A stretch of 64,000 nucleotides of DNA from Streptomyces solicavernae (GCF_029968095.1 NZ_JASCIR010000020.1:1-64000), one strand, 5' to 3'. Positions 24,607 to 32,873 are shown, counted from the first letter of the stretch. Translations and numbers: made by a program. The notes: generated by a model from the sequence alone, not told the origin.

Positions 24607-25071
24607 ATGGCGGAGCCGAGGATCTTCCGGTCGGTCGAGGAGCTGCGGGCGGCGGTCGGCGAGGAGCTGGGCAGCGGTGACTGGCTGGAGGTCGACCAGA
24701 AGCGGATCGACCTGTTCGCCGACGCCACGGGCGACCACCAGTGGATCCACGTCGACCCGGAGAAGGCCGCCGAGGGCCCCTTCGGCACGACGATCGCGCA
24801 CGGCTACCTCACGCTCTCGCTGCTGCCGACCCTGGTGCCGCAGATCATGCGCGTGGAGAACGTACGCATGGGCATCAACTACGGCACCAACAAGGTGCGG
24901 TTCCCCTCCCCCGTCCCGGTCGGCTCGCGGCTGCGCGCCACCGGCACACTGAAGGAGGTCACGCCCACGAAGGACGGCGGCGTGCAGATCACGACGACCG
25001 TGACAGTCGAGCGGGAGGGCTCGGACAAGCCGGCCTGCGTGGCGGAGTCGGTGTCGCGCTTCTACTTCTGA
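24607..25071 (+). CDS. MaoC-like (R)-enoyl-CoA hydratase
   Basis: 154 aa hot-dog fold protein. The hydratase-2 motif is present: FADATGDHQWIHVDPEKA (catalytic Asp and His) followed by TTIAHGYLTLSL. It hydrates 2-enoyl-CoA to (R)-3-hydroxyacyl-CoA. ATG 24607 has GGAGG 8 bases upstream. Its 3' end overlaps the convergent TetR gene by 10 bp, and both genes carry the same operator, so they form one regulatory unit. Confidence 0.92.
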   Translation: MAEPRIFRSVEELRAAVGEELGSGDWLEVDQKRIDLFADATGDHQWIHVDPEKAAEGPFGTTIAHGYLTLSLLPTLVPQIMRVENVRMGINYGTNKVRFPSPVPVGSRLRATGTLKEVTPTKDGGVQITTTVTVEREGSDKPACVAESVSRFYF

Positions 25072-25706
25072 GGGCTCGGGGCCCCGGTCCCGGCGCCCAC
25101 CATCCGCAGCACGAGGTCGGCGTACATCGCGCCGACCTCGTCCGGCGTCCAGCGGCCGTCCACGTTGAACCAGCGGGCCACGTCGATGCAGAGGGAGAGC
25201 ACGGCGAGGGTGGTCCCGGAGACGTCCGGCACCTGGAACTCGCCCGCCTCGACGCCGTCGCTCAGGATCCGCCGCACGGCGGCGTCGCAGCGGCGGCGCA
25301 GGAGGACGACCTCGGCGCGGTGCTCCTCGCCGAGCGCGTCCAGCTCGTACTGCACCACGCGCGCGGTGGTGGCCTGGCCGGCGTGCCAGACGACGAAGGA
25401 GCGCACGGCCTCGGCGAGGCGGTCGGCGGCGCTGCCGGGGCCGTCCGCGGCGGACTCCAGGATGGTGAGCGCCTTGGTGTGGCCGATCGTGCTGATTCTG
25501 TGGAGCAGCTCTTCCTTGGTCTTGTAGTGGATGTAGAGCGCGGCGGGGCTCATGCCCGCGCGGCCGGCGATGTCACGCGTGGTGGTCGCGTGGTACCCGC
25601 GCTCGGCGAAGGCCTCGACCGCGGCGATCAGCAGCCGCCTGGCCGCGTCCGGGCTCACCTCGCCCCACGGCATGTCCTCGCCGCCGGTCTCCTCCGCGGT
25701 GCTCAT
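25062..25706 (-). CDS. TetR family regulator, paired with maoC
   Basis: 214 aa from ATG 25706 (GGAAGGGG upstream). Helix-turn-helix: AAVEAFAERGYHATTTRDIA then GMSPAALYIHYKTKEELL. The C-terminal domain is a variable ligand pocket. Operators of identical sequence lie before this gene and before maoC, so it probably represses both and itself, with an acyl-CoA ligand plausible. Confidence 0.92.
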   Translation of the reverse strand: MSTAEETGGEDMPWGEVSPDAARRLLIAAVEAFAERGYHATTTRDIAGRAGMSPAALYIHYKTKEELLHRISTIGHTKALTILESAADGPGSAADRLAEAVRSFVVWHAGQATTARVVQYELDALGEEHRAEVVLLRRRCDAAVRRILSDGVEAGEFQVPDVSGTTLAVLSLCIDVARWFNVDGRWTPDEVGAMYADLVLRMVGAGTGAPSPQK

Positions 25707-25754
25707 CCTCTGGCCCCTTCCGTCTGGCAGGACGCACACCATACCCGCTGACGG

Positions 25755-25769
25755 TGAGCAAGCGCTTAG
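25755..25769. promoter_or_regulatory. TetR-type operator before its own gene
   Basis: Second exact copy of TGAGCAAGCGCTTAG, 49-63 bp upstream of the TetR ATG. The core is near the AnCAAGnnCTTGnT pattern known for KstR2-type TetR sites, with one half-site base changed. Confidence 0.75.
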
Positions 25770-25780
25770 GGGTGGACGGG

Positions 25781-25849
25781 GTCAGGGCACCGTCGACCGG
25801 GTGCGGGCGGGGGTGGAAGGGGTCAGGGCACCGTCCACCGGGTGCGGGC
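25781..25849. repeat. 28-bp direct repeat, 41-bp period
   Basis: Copies at 25781-25808 and 25822-25849 differ at one base (27 of 28 match). They are non-coding, upstream of the TetR operator. Confidence 0.75.
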
Positions 25850-25878
25850 CCGTCGCCCTGCGGGCGGCTCCTTCCTTC

Positions 25879-25970
25879 CCGCCCCTTCCCGAAGGTCCGG
25901 CGGCGCCGCCGTCTGTCTGCAGCGCCTTCGTGGCTGGTCGAGCAGTTCCCCGCGCCCTTTCGGGCGCGTC
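25879..25970. repeat. Dispersed intergenic element, copy B, with terminator
   Basis: Downstream of the leftward YiaAB gene. It contains CCGCCCCTTCCCGAAGG, then the GTGGCTGGTCGAGCAGTTCC block, and a CGCGCCC-TTT-CGGGCGCG hairpin (25951-25968) that would terminate the YiaAB transcript. The same two blocks occur in the opposite orientation at 59639-59768. Confidence 0.7.
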
Positions 25971-26261
25971 TTACGGCGTCTTGTACGGGTCGTGGTCCGA
26001 CAGGATCTTCTCGATCCTCGCCTGGTCGACCCGGCTGACCAGTGCCCCCGCCTCCTGCCGGTCGCGGACGACCTTGGCGAGGGTGAAGGACGACGTGACG
26101 AGGTAGAGCATCGCGATCGCGAGGAAGGCCCGGATCCAGACGTCGACGTCCATGTAGAGGACGGCGATCACGACGGCCGAGAGGGCGACCGCGAAGGACG
26201 CCACCGCCATGCCGTAGTACGCGGCGGTGTTGTGGTTCTTGTTCGGCGCTTCGGATGTCAT
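25971..26261 (-). CDS. YiaA/YiaB family two-helix membrane protein
   Basis: 96 aa. Two hydrophobic helices (about residues 16-37 and 43-60) joined by MDVDVWIR, followed by a charged cytosolic tail; this matches the YiaAB two-helix domain. The role of this family is not established; E. coli YiaA/YiaB respond to envelope stress. It is a single gene between the TetR and ACAD genes with its own hairpin terminator. Confidence 0.82.
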   Translation of the reverse strand: MTSEAPNKNHNTAAYYGMAVASFAVALSAVVIAVLYMDVDVWIRAFLAIAMLYLVTSSFTLAKVVRDRQEAGALVSRVDQARIEKILSDHDPYKTP

Positions 26262-26307
26262 GCGGGAGAGGATCGCCCGGAGCGGCGGCCTCTCCTATCC
26301 GTACAGC

Positions 26308-26383
26308 TACTCAACCACGTACTCAGAACGCGGTACTCAACCACGTACTCAGAACGCGATACTCAACCACGTACTCAGAAAGC
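26308..26383. repeat. 26-bp tandem repeat spanning the ACAD stop codon
   Basis: Almost three copies of a 26-bp unit (TACTCAACCACGTACTCAGA core). The ACAD TGA stop at 26375-26377 lies in the right-most copy; the other copies extend downstream of the gene. Confidence 0.88.
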
Positions 26384-27526
26384 CGAAATCCCCGTCAGCG
26401 CGCGCCCGATGACCAGTTTCTGGATCTGGCTCGTGCCCTCGTACAGCGTCATCACGCGGGCGTCGCGCAGGAGTTTGCCGACCGGGTACTCGTCGATGTA
26501 GCCGTAGCCGCCGAAGACCTGCAGGGCGTTGTTGGCCGCGCGGACCGCCGCCTCGGAGGCGAAGAGCTTGGCCTTCGACGACTCCGTGGTGAAGGGCCGC
26601 CCGCGGTCGATCAGGTCCGCCACACGCCAGGTGAGGAGGCGGGCCGCGTCCACGTCGACCGCGATGTCGCTGATCAGCTCCTGGACGAGCTGGTGCTGGG
26701 CGATGGGCTTGCCGAACTGCTCGCGCTCGCCCGCGTACCCCACGGCCGCGTCAAGGGCCGCCTGTGCGATCCCGACACAGCCCGCCGCGACCGACATCCG
26801 GCCCTTGGCGAGCGCGGACATGGCGACCGCGAACCCCTTGCCCTCGGGCCCGAGCAGCGCGCTCTCCGGCACCCGTACGCCCTCCAGGACCAGTTCGGCG
26901 GTGGCCTGGCCGCGCAGGCCGAGCTTGCCGTGGACGGTGCGGCGGGTGAGGCCGGGGGTGTCGGCGGGGACCACGAAGGCCGAGACGCCCCGGTGGCCGG
27001 GCTCGGGGCCGGTGCGGGCGAAGAGCAGGACGACATCGGCCCAGGTGCCGTTCGTGATGAACATCTTGGCGCCGTCGATGACGTACGAGTCGCCGTCCCG
27101 TACCGCCCTCGTGGTGAGGTTGCCCGCGTCGGAGCCGGTGCCGGGCTCGGTGAGGCCGAAGCAGCCGATCTGCGCGCCGGAGGTGAGGCCGGGCAGCCAC
27201 TGCCGCTTCTGGTCCTCGTCGCCCCAGGACGCGATGGTCTTGGCGACCAGGCCGAGGGAGACGGAGACGATGCCGCGCACGGACGAGTCGCCCCGGCCCA
27301 GCTCCTCGGTGACCAGGCAGTACGCCAGGTGGTCGCCGCCCGAGCCGCCGTACTGTTCGTCGATCGTGAGGCCGAGGAAGCCGACCTCGCCGAGCTTCTT
27401 CACGATGCCCCGGTCCACGCTCTCGGCCCGGTCCCAGTCGACGACATGGGGCGCGATCTCCCGGTCGACGAAGTCGCGGGCGAGCTGTCGGACGGCGTTC
27501 TGTTCCTCGCTCAGCTCCAGGTCCAC
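26375..27526 (-). CDS. Acyl-CoA dehydrogenase
   Basis: 383 aa from GTG 27526 (VDLELSEEQ, matching family N-termini; GTG 27535 adds three residues). Motifs: IGCFGLTEPGTGSDAGN (FAD and substrate loop), QVFGGYGYIDEYPVGKLLRD and the C-terminal YEGTSQIQKLVIGRAL. The base Glu is expected in the YEGTSQ segment, as in short- and medium-chain ACADs. It is transcribed divergently from a TetR gene 66 bp away, with an operator between them. The acyl-CoA substrate is unknown; branched or short chain is plausible. Confidence 0.93.
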   Translation of the reverse strand: MDLELSEEQNAVRQLARDFVDREIAPHVVDWDRAESVDRGIVKKLGEVGFLGLTIDEQYGGSGGDHLAYCLVTEELGRGDSSVRGIVSVSLGLVAKTIASWGDEDQKRQWLPGLTSGAQIGCFGLTEPGTGSDAGNLTTRAVRDGDSYVIDGAKMFITNGTWADVVLLFARTGPEPGHRGVSAFVVPADTPGLTRRTVHGKLGLRGQATAELVLEGVRVPESALLGPEGKGFAVAMSALAKGRMSVAAGCVGIAQAALDAAVGYAGEREQFGKPIAQHQLVQELISDIAVDVDAARLLTWRVADLIDRGRPFTTESSKAKLFASEAAVRAANNALQVFGGYGYIDEYPVGKLLRDARVMTLYEGTSQIQKLVIGRALTGISAF

Positions 27527-27553
27527 CGCGCACACCCCACTGTCGATCAGGCT

Positions 27554-27573
27554 TTAATTACCACTGCTAGTTT
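27554..27573. promoter_or_regulatory. TetR operator between the ACAD and TetR genes
   Basis: On the minus strand the site reads AAACTAGCAGTGGTAATTAA. It matches 32793-32812 before the aldehyde dehydrogenase gene (AAACTAGCGGTGTTAGTTTT) at 15 of 20 positions, including the first eight bases. AT-rich symmetry is conspicuous against the GC background. Confidence 0.65.
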
Positions 27574-27592
27574 TCCTTCGGCAGGGCCTACT

Positions 27593-28285
27593 ATGAGCCG
27601 CATGGCCCGACCGCGCAAGCCCCTGCTCAGCCGAGACCTGATCGTCGACACGGCGCGCGAACTCGTGGACGCGGAAGGGCTCGCCGCGCTCTCCACCCGC
27701 CGCCTCGCCGCCGAACTGGGCGTCAGCGGGCCCTCGCTCTACAACCACTTCCGTACGAAGGACCAGATCCTGGAGGCGGTCGCGGACTCGGTGAGCGCGC
27801 TGGTCGACCTGTCGATGTTCGAGGACGGCAGGCCCTGGCGGACCGCGCTGCACGACTGGGCCGTCTCCTACCGCGCGGCACTCACCGAGCACCCGAACAT
27901 CGTCCCGGTGCTCGCCCGGGGCCCCGGCCGCCGCCCGGCCGGACTGCGGCTCGCGGACGCGGTGTTCGGCGCCATGACGGCGGCGGGCTGGCCGCCCGCG
28001 CAGGCCACGTCGATCGGCGCGCTGATGCGGTACTTCGTGCAGGGCTCCGCGCTCGGCTCGTTCGCGGGCGGCTTCGTCGACGACGAGACGGCGTACGACC
28101 CGGCCGACTACCCGCACCTCGGCCAGGCCCACCTGCTCGCCGACCGCCAGCAGCAGGTCGACGAGCGCGCCTTCGCCACCGGCCTGCAGGCGCTCCTCGA
28201 CGGGCTCGCGGTGCAGTACGAGTCACTGGCCGGCCCCGAACGACGCGCTGCCGGCCCCGACCGGCCCGCCGCGAAGGCCCGTTGA
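27593..28285 (+). CDS. TetR family regulator, divergent from the ACAD gene
   Basis: 230 aa from ATG 27593 (AGGG 6 bases upstream; ATG 27602 is possible). HTH: ARELVDAEGLAALSTRRLAA then GVSGPSLYNHFRTKDQIL, close to the TetR_C_1 group that contains tetracycline-type repressors. Ligand-domain residues 70-200 are Ala/Leu-rich helices. It probably controls the divergent ACAD gene and, by shared operator, the ALDH-ADH operon 5 kb away. Confidence 0.92.
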   Translation: MSRMARPRKPLLSRDLIVDTARELVDAEGLAALSTRRLAAELGVSGPSLYNHFRTKDQILEAVADSVSALVDLSMFEDGRPWRTALHDWAVSYRAALTEHPNIVPVLARGPGRRPAGLRLADAVFGAMTAAGWPPAQATSIGALMRYFVQGSALGSFAGGFVDDETAYDPADYPHLGQAHLLADRQQQVDERAFATGLQALLDGLAVQYESLAGPERRAAGPDRPAAKAR

Positions 28286-28378
28286 CGCGTCCCGCGCCGC
28301 GGGGTGACGGGCGTGGCGGTGTCGCGCTCCCGGACGCGCCGGTCCCGCGACACCGCCCCGCGGCCCCCGCACCCCCGG

Positions 28379-29746
28379 TCAGCGAGCGGCGGCCCGCCCG
28401 GCGAGCACCTTGATGCTGATCAGCGCGACTACGGCGAGCAGGATGATGTACGCCGACACCGACATGGACGTGCCGGTGAGTTCGAGCAGCAGCACCATCA
28501 CGAACGGCGCGAGCCCGCCGCCCGCGACGGCCGCGATCTGGTAGCCGAGCGAAGCGCCCGTGTACCGCATCTCGGCCGTGAACAGCTCGGCGAAGAGGGC
28601 GGCCTGCGGCCCGTACATGATGCTCAGGAAGCAGCTGCAGACGAACGTGCCGACGGCCAGCCAGAGCAGTGAGCCGGTGTCGATGAGCAGGAACATCGGC
28701 ACCGCCCACACGGCGAGCCCGACCGCACCCAGGCCGTAGATGCGGATCCGGCCGATGCGGTCCGAGAGGGCCGCGGAGAGCGGGATCAGGGCGAGCTGGG
28801 TGATGCTGATGCAGAGCGAGACCATCAGGACCGACTCGCGCTCCATGTGGAGTTCGCGGGTCGTGTAGTCGAGGACGCCGGTGATGATGATGTAGAAGGT
28901 CGCGGTGTTCACGGCGAAGGAGCCGCCCGCGAGCAGCACGGTGCCGAGGTGGTCGCGCAGGATCGTCCGCAGCGGGGAGCGCTGCTCGCCGTCGCCCTTC
29001 TCCTTCTCGGCGAGCGCCTTCTCGGCCTCCTTGAACGCGGGGGTCTCCTCGACCTTGGCGTGGATGTACCAGGCGAGCCCGAGCACCAGCAGGCCGACCA
29101 GGAACGGCAGTCGCCAGCCCCAGGCCGCGAAGGTGCTCTCGCTGGTGAGGGCGCCGGCGAGGAGGAAGACGGTGTTGGCCGTCACCACGCCGATGGGCAC
29201 GCCGAGCTGGACGAGGCTGCCGTACAGGCCGCGCTTGCCCTCGGGGGCGTACTCGGTGGCCATCAGCATCGCCCCGCCCCACTGGGCGCCGACGGCGATG
29301 CCCTGCAGGATGCGCAGAACGACCAGGAGCAGCGGGGCGGCGATGCCGATCGTCTCGTACGTGGGGAGCAGACCGATGCCCGTGGTGGCGAGGCCCATCA
29401 GGGTCAGGGCCATCACCAGCATGGGCTTGCGGCCGCGCCGGTCGCCGATCTGACCGGCGATGACGCCGCCGACGGGGCGGGCGAGGAAGCCGACGGCGAA
29501 GGTCGCGAAGGAGGCGAGGACGCCGGCGGAGGGGCTGCCCGCGGGGAAGTAGAGCTCGCCGAGGACGAGGGCGGCGGCGATGCCGAAGACGAAGTAGTCG
29601 TACCACTCGACCGCCGAGGCGAGCGCGGCGGCGGTGGCCACCCTGCGGCGGTGCTTGTCCGTCGGGCCTTGGGCGGTTCCGGGGGTTCCTGGGGTTCCGG
29701 GGGTTCCGGGGGTTCCGGGCGTGACTGCGGAAGGTGCCGAGTCCAT
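28379..29746 (-). CDS. MFS transporter, MHS family
   Basis: 455 aa with 12 hydrophobic segments. Hallmarks are ASAVEWYDYFVFGIAAAL at helix 1 and the MFS loop GQIGDRRGRKPML. It resembles proton-driven importers of organic acids. Start ATG 29746 is preferred (GGAG 11 bases upstream). The N-terminus contains five TPG tripeptides, coded by a 9-bp GGTTCCGGG repeat. A palindrome of the 11130/16700 type lies at 29814, so it may belong to that TetR regulon. Confidence 0.9.
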   Translation of the reverse strand: MDSAPSAVTPGTPGTPGTPGTPGTAQGPTDKHRRRVATAAALASAVEWYDYFVFGIAAALVLGELYFPAGSPSAGVLASFATFAVGFLARPVGGVIAGQIGDRRGRKPMLVMALTLMGLATTGIGLLPTYETIGIAAPLLLVVLRILQGIAVGAQWGGAMLMATEYAPEGKRGLYGSLVQLGVPIGVVTANTVFLLAGALTSESTFAAWGWRLPFLVGLLVLGLAWYIHAKVEETPAFKEAEKALAEKEKGDGEQRSPLRTILRDHLGTVLLAGGSFAVNTATFYIIITGVLDYTTRELHMERESVLMVSLCISITQLALIPLSAALSDRIGRIRIYGLGAVGLAVWAVPMFLLIDTGSLLWLAVGTFVCSCFLSIMYGPQAALFAELFTAEMRYTGASLGYQIAAVAGGGLAPFVMVLLLELTGTSMSVSAYIILLAVVALISIKVLAGRAAAR

Positions 29747-29813
29747 GCGGATGCACACTCCGGTGGGTGCGGGGACGGTGGATTCGGGGGGCGGCGCCGT
29801 GATGTGCGGGGAA

Positions 29814-29833
29814 CGTACCGACCAGTCGGTGCG
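29814..29833. promoter_or_regulatory. TetR-type operator 3, before the MHS transporter
   Basis: CGTACCGACCAGTCGGTGCG, a palindrome sharing the TACCGACYRGTCGG core with 11130-11149. It is 68-87 bp upstream of the MHS transporter start and the only symmetric element in this 424-bp gap. Confidence 0.6.
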
Positions 29834-29932
29834 CGGTCAACGGGTCGCGCGGTCACAGTTTTTGCCGGGCGTTTGCCGGGGGGTTTGCCGGGGTTTCCTG
29901 CGTGCAGACAGCACGAAAGCCCCGGCCGCGGG

Positions 29933-30097
29933 GTGTGCGGTCGGGGTTGGGGGGGTGCGGTCAGGGTTGGGCTGTGGGCGTGTGGGTGTGGGCTGCGGCC
30001 GTGTGCGGGTGCGGCCATGTGCGGGTGCGGGTGCGGCCGTGTGCGGGTGCGGCCGTGTGCGGGTGCACCGGGGTGCGGGTGCACCGGGGTGCGGCGC
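29933..30097. repeat. GT/GC-rich low-complexity repeat (GTGCGG type)
   Basis: About 165 bp of GTGCGG, GTGTGCGGGTGCGGC and GTGCACCGGG variants with strong purine/pyrimidine asymmetry. It is preceded by three GTTTGCCGGGG units (29870-29899). Both lie in the 424-bp gap 29747-30170, which has no gene. Dispersed element copy C follows at 30104-30170. Confidence 0.75.
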
Positions 30098-30103
30098 GGG
30101 GCT

Positions 30104-30170
30104 TCTCCCCTGCCCGCCCCTTCCGGAGCCTGCGGCGCCTCGGGGGGGGGCGGGCGGGGAGTGAAAAGCC
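30104..30170. repeat. Dispersed intergenic element, copy C
   Basis: On the minus strand this begins just past the ADH stop and contains GGCGCCGCAGGCTCCGGAAGGGGCGGG, a shortened form of the core in copies A, B, D and E. It probably ends the ADH transcript. Confidence 0.55.
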
Positions 30171-31253
30171 CTAGTCGAACACCACCAGCGCCCGGCCCCC
30201 CTTACCTGCCAGCATGTTCTCGAAGGCCGACGGGATGCCGTCCAGGCCGATCCGGTCCGTGACCAGGGAGCCCAGATCGAGGCGCCCCGCGCGCACGTGT
30301 TCCGCGAGGATCGGCACATCGCGCTCGGGATCCGTGTTGCCGTACACGCAACCGGCGAGCGTACGACCCCAGTGGAAGATCTCCAGCGCGTTGAAGCTGA
30401 CCTGCTGGTCCTTGCCGCCGATGCCGACGACCGTCGTACGGCCGCCGCGCCGGGTGGACTCCCAGGCGGTGCGGATCGTCACGGCACGGCCCACGCACTC
30501 GACGGCCACGTCCGCGCCCTGGCCGCCGGTCAGCTTGCGGATCTCGCGGGCGGTGGTGTCCGAGGCGACGACGTACTCGGTGGCGCCGGCCGCGCGGGCC
30601 AGCTCCTCCTTCTCCGGGGAGACGTCGACGGCGACGATCGGGCCCGCCCCGGCGATCCGCGCGGCCTGGAGGGTGGCCAGGCCGACGCCCCCGACGCCGA
30701 AGACCGCCACCGACTCGCCCTCGCGTACGCGCGCGGAGTGGTGCACCGCCCCGTACCCGGTGAGGGCCGCGCAGCCGAGCAGGGCCGCGTCGGTGAGCGG
30801 CACCCCGTCCGGCACGGGCAGCACGCAGTTGGCGGCGACGACGGTCTCCTCGGCGAACGCCGCGACGTTCAGGCCGGGGTGCAGCTCGGTGCCGTCGGGC
30901 AGCTTCGCGTAGACGGAGGCGGCGCCGGCGAGCGCGTTGGTGCAGAGCCAGACCTCGCCGATCGAGCAGGCGTGGCAACTGCCGCAGGAGGGCGCCCAGT
31001 TGAGGACGACCCCGGCACCGGGCGCCACGTGGGTCACGCCCGCGCCGACGGAGACGACGGTGCCCGCGCCCTCGTGGCCGAGCACGCAGGGGGTGGGCAC
31101 GCGCATGGTGCCGTTGGACAGGGACAGGTCGGAGTGGCAGACCCCGGCGGCGGCGAGACGGACCCGCACCTGGCCGGGGCCGGGCTCGGGCAGGTCGATC
31201 TCGGCTATCTCCAGCGGGGCGTCGACGGCGGGCAGGACTGCGGCGCGGACCAC
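30171..31253 (-). CDS. Zinc-dependent alcohol dehydrogenase (MDR family)
   Basis: 360 aa from GTG 31253 (GGAG 8 bases upstream). Catalytic zinc ligands: Cys in GVCHSDL and His/Glu in GHEGAGTV. A structural zinc lobe with four Cys is present (CGSCHACSIGEVWLC). The NAD-binding motif is FGVGGVGLATLQ. It resembles actinobacterial class III-like NAD-dependent ADHs. It lies 80 bp downstream of the ALDH gene on the same strand, so the pair could oxidise an alcohol to an acid in two steps. Repeats fill the gap. Confidence 0.93.
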   Translation of the reverse strand: MVRAAVLPAVDAPLEIAEIDLPEPGPGQVRVRLAAAGVCHSDLSLSNGTMRVPTPCVLGHEGAGTVVSVGAGVTHVAPGAGVVLNWAPSCGSCHACSIGEVWLCTNALAGAASVYAKLPDGTELHPGLNVAAFAEETVVAANCVLPVPDGVPLTDAALLGCAALTGYGAVHHSARVREGESVAVFGVGGVGLATLQAARIAGAGPIVAVDVSPEKEELARAAGATEYVVASDTTAREIRKLTGGQGADVAVECVGRAVTIRTAWESTRRGGRTTVVGIGGKDQQVSFNALEIFHWGRTLAGCVYGNTDPERDVPILAEHVRAGRLDLGSLVTDRIGLDGIPSAFENMLAGKGGRALVVFD

Positions 31254-31266
31254 GTGGCGTACTCCT

Positions 31267-31326
31267 AGAACAGGTTCGGACAGAACAGGTGCGGAGAGAA
31301 CAGGTTCGGACAGAACAGGTTCGGAC
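31267..31326. repeat. 15-bp tandem repeat x4 between ALDH and ADH
   Basis: Four head-to-tail AGAACAGGTTCGGAC units (one with two changes), ending 8 bp before the ALDH stop codon and 13 bp upstream of the ADH start. Confidence 0.9.
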
Positions 31327-31333
31327 GGCGGGC

Positions 31334-32722
31334 TCAGAACTGCAGGGACTTGGTCTGGAGGTACTCGCCCAGACCGTGCGGGCCCAGCTCGCGGCCGACG
31401 CCGGACTGCTTGTAGCCGCCGAACGGGGCCTGCGGGTTGAAGCGGCCGCCGTTGATGTCGACCTGGCCGGTGTCCATGCGGCGGGCGAAGGCGACGGCCT
31501 CCTCCTCGTCACCGGCCCAGACGGCTCCGGCGAGGCCGTAGACGGTGCCGTTGGCGATGGCCAGGGCCTCGTCCTCGTCGGCGTACGGCAGGATCGACAG
31601 GACCGGGCCGAAGATCTCCTCCTGGGCGATGGCCATGTCCGCGCGGACGTCCGCGAAGACCGTCGGGGTGATGAAGTAGCCCTTGTCGTACGGGGTTCCG
31701 GCGCCGCCGGCCACCACGCGGGCGCCTTCCGCGACGCCCTTCTCGATGTAGCCGCGCACCCGGTCCCGCTGCTTGGCGTTGACGACCGGGCCGATGCGCT
31801 CGCCGTACTTGGCGGCTGCCGCCGCGGCCAGCTCGACCGCCTCCTCGTACCGGTCGGCGTGGACGAGCATCCGGGTCCAGGCGCTGCAGGTCTGGCCGGA
31901 GTTGGCCATGACGTTGGCCACGCCCACGTTGACGGCCTTGGCGAGGTCGGCGCTGGGCAGGATCACATTGGCGGACTTGCCGCCCAGCTCCAGGGCGACG
32001 GGCTTGACGGCCGCGCCCGCGGTGGCGCCGATCTGCCTGCCGACGGCGGTGGAGCCGGTGAACGACACCAGGTCCACGCCCGCGTGCTCGGCGAGCGCCT
32101 GCCCGGCGACCGGGCCGAGCCCGGTGACCAGGTTGAACACGCCCGCGGGCACGCCCGCCTCGTGCACGGCCTCCGCGAAGAGCTGCGCGACCAGCGGGGT
32201 GTCCTCGGCGGGCTTGAGGACGACGGTGCACCCGGCGGCGAGCGCGGGCGCGACCTTGGCGACGATCTGGTGCAGCGGGTAGTTCCAGGGCGTGATCGCG
32301 CCGACGACGCCCACCGGTTCGAGCAGCACGGTGGAGTTGCCGATCTTCTCCTCGAAGGCGTACGACGCGGCGAGTTCGGCGTACGAACCGGCCACCGCGA
32401 TCGGCAGGCCCGCGTGCACCGCCTGCGAGAACGGCAGCGGCGAGCCCAGCTCGGCCGTGACGGTCCCGGCGATCTCGTCCTTGCGGGCGGCGAGCGCGTC
32501 CCGCAGGGCGGCGATCCGCTCCGCGCGCTCGGCGGGCGGGGTCGCGGCCCAGCCGGGCAGGGCGGCGCGGGCGGCCCCGACCGCGGCGTCGACGTCCTCG
32601 GGGGTGCCTGCCGGGACGTGGGCGATCACCTGCTCGTCGACCGGGTTCACGACCGGGATCGTGTCCTGGCCTGCGGCAGGGCGCCACGCGCCGCCGATGT
32701 ACATGCCGTCGTGCGCCTTCAT
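31334..32722 (-). CDS. NAD(P)-dependent aldehyde dehydrogenase
   Basis: 462 aa. Catalytic Cys in NSGQTCSAWTR and catalytic Glu in ALELGGKSAN; the substrate-channel and cofactor segments PWNYPLHQIVAKVAPALAAG and SFTGSTAVG are intact. ATG 32722 has GGAG upstream with good spacing. It is first in the ALDH-ADH operon. The operator at 32793 links it to the TetR at 27593. The substrate class (aliphatic or aromatic aldehyde) cannot be resolved. Confidence 0.94.
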   Translation of the reverse strand: MKAHDGMYIGGAWRPAAGQDTIPVVNPVDEQVIAHVPAGTPEDVDAAVGAARAALPGWAATPPAERAERIAALRDALAARKDEIAGTVTAELGSPLPFSQAVHAGLPIAVAGSYAELAASYAFEEKIGNSTVLLEPVGVVGAITPWNYPLHQIVAKVAPALAAGCTVVLKPAEDTPLVAQLFAEAVHEAGVPAGVFNLVTGLGPVAGQALAEHAGVDLVSFTGSTAVGRQIGATAGAAVKPVALELGGKSANVILPSADLAKAVNVGVANVMANSGQTCSAWTRMLVHADRYEEAVELAAAAAAKYGERIGPVVNAKQRDRVRGYIEKGVAEGARVVAGGAGTPYDKGYFITPTVFADVRADMAIAQEEIFGPVLSILPYADEDEALAIANGTVYGLAGAVWAGDEEEAVAFARRMDTGQVDINGGRFNPQAPFGGYKQSGVGRELGPHGLGEYLQTKSLQF

Positions 32723-32792
32723 GGCACTCCTTCCGAGCCTGCTTGCGTGATCCACGACCGAAGTCGTCCGCGACCGAAGTCGTCCGCGACCC

Positions 32793-32812
32793 AAACTAGC
32801 GGTGTTAGTTTT
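32793..32812. promoter_or_regulatory. TetR operator before the ALDH-ADH operon
   Basis: AAACTAGCGGTGTTAGTTTT, an imperfect palindrome 71-90 bp upstream of the ALDH start and similar to 27554-27573. Two copies of GCGACCGAAGTCGTCC-type sequence lie just downstream (32753-32784). Confidence 0.65.
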
Positions 32813-32873
32813 CGCGCGCCAGGGTCGCCGGGGCCCCGCTGAGGGTCCGGTTGCAGCGTACGGGCGTACGGAA

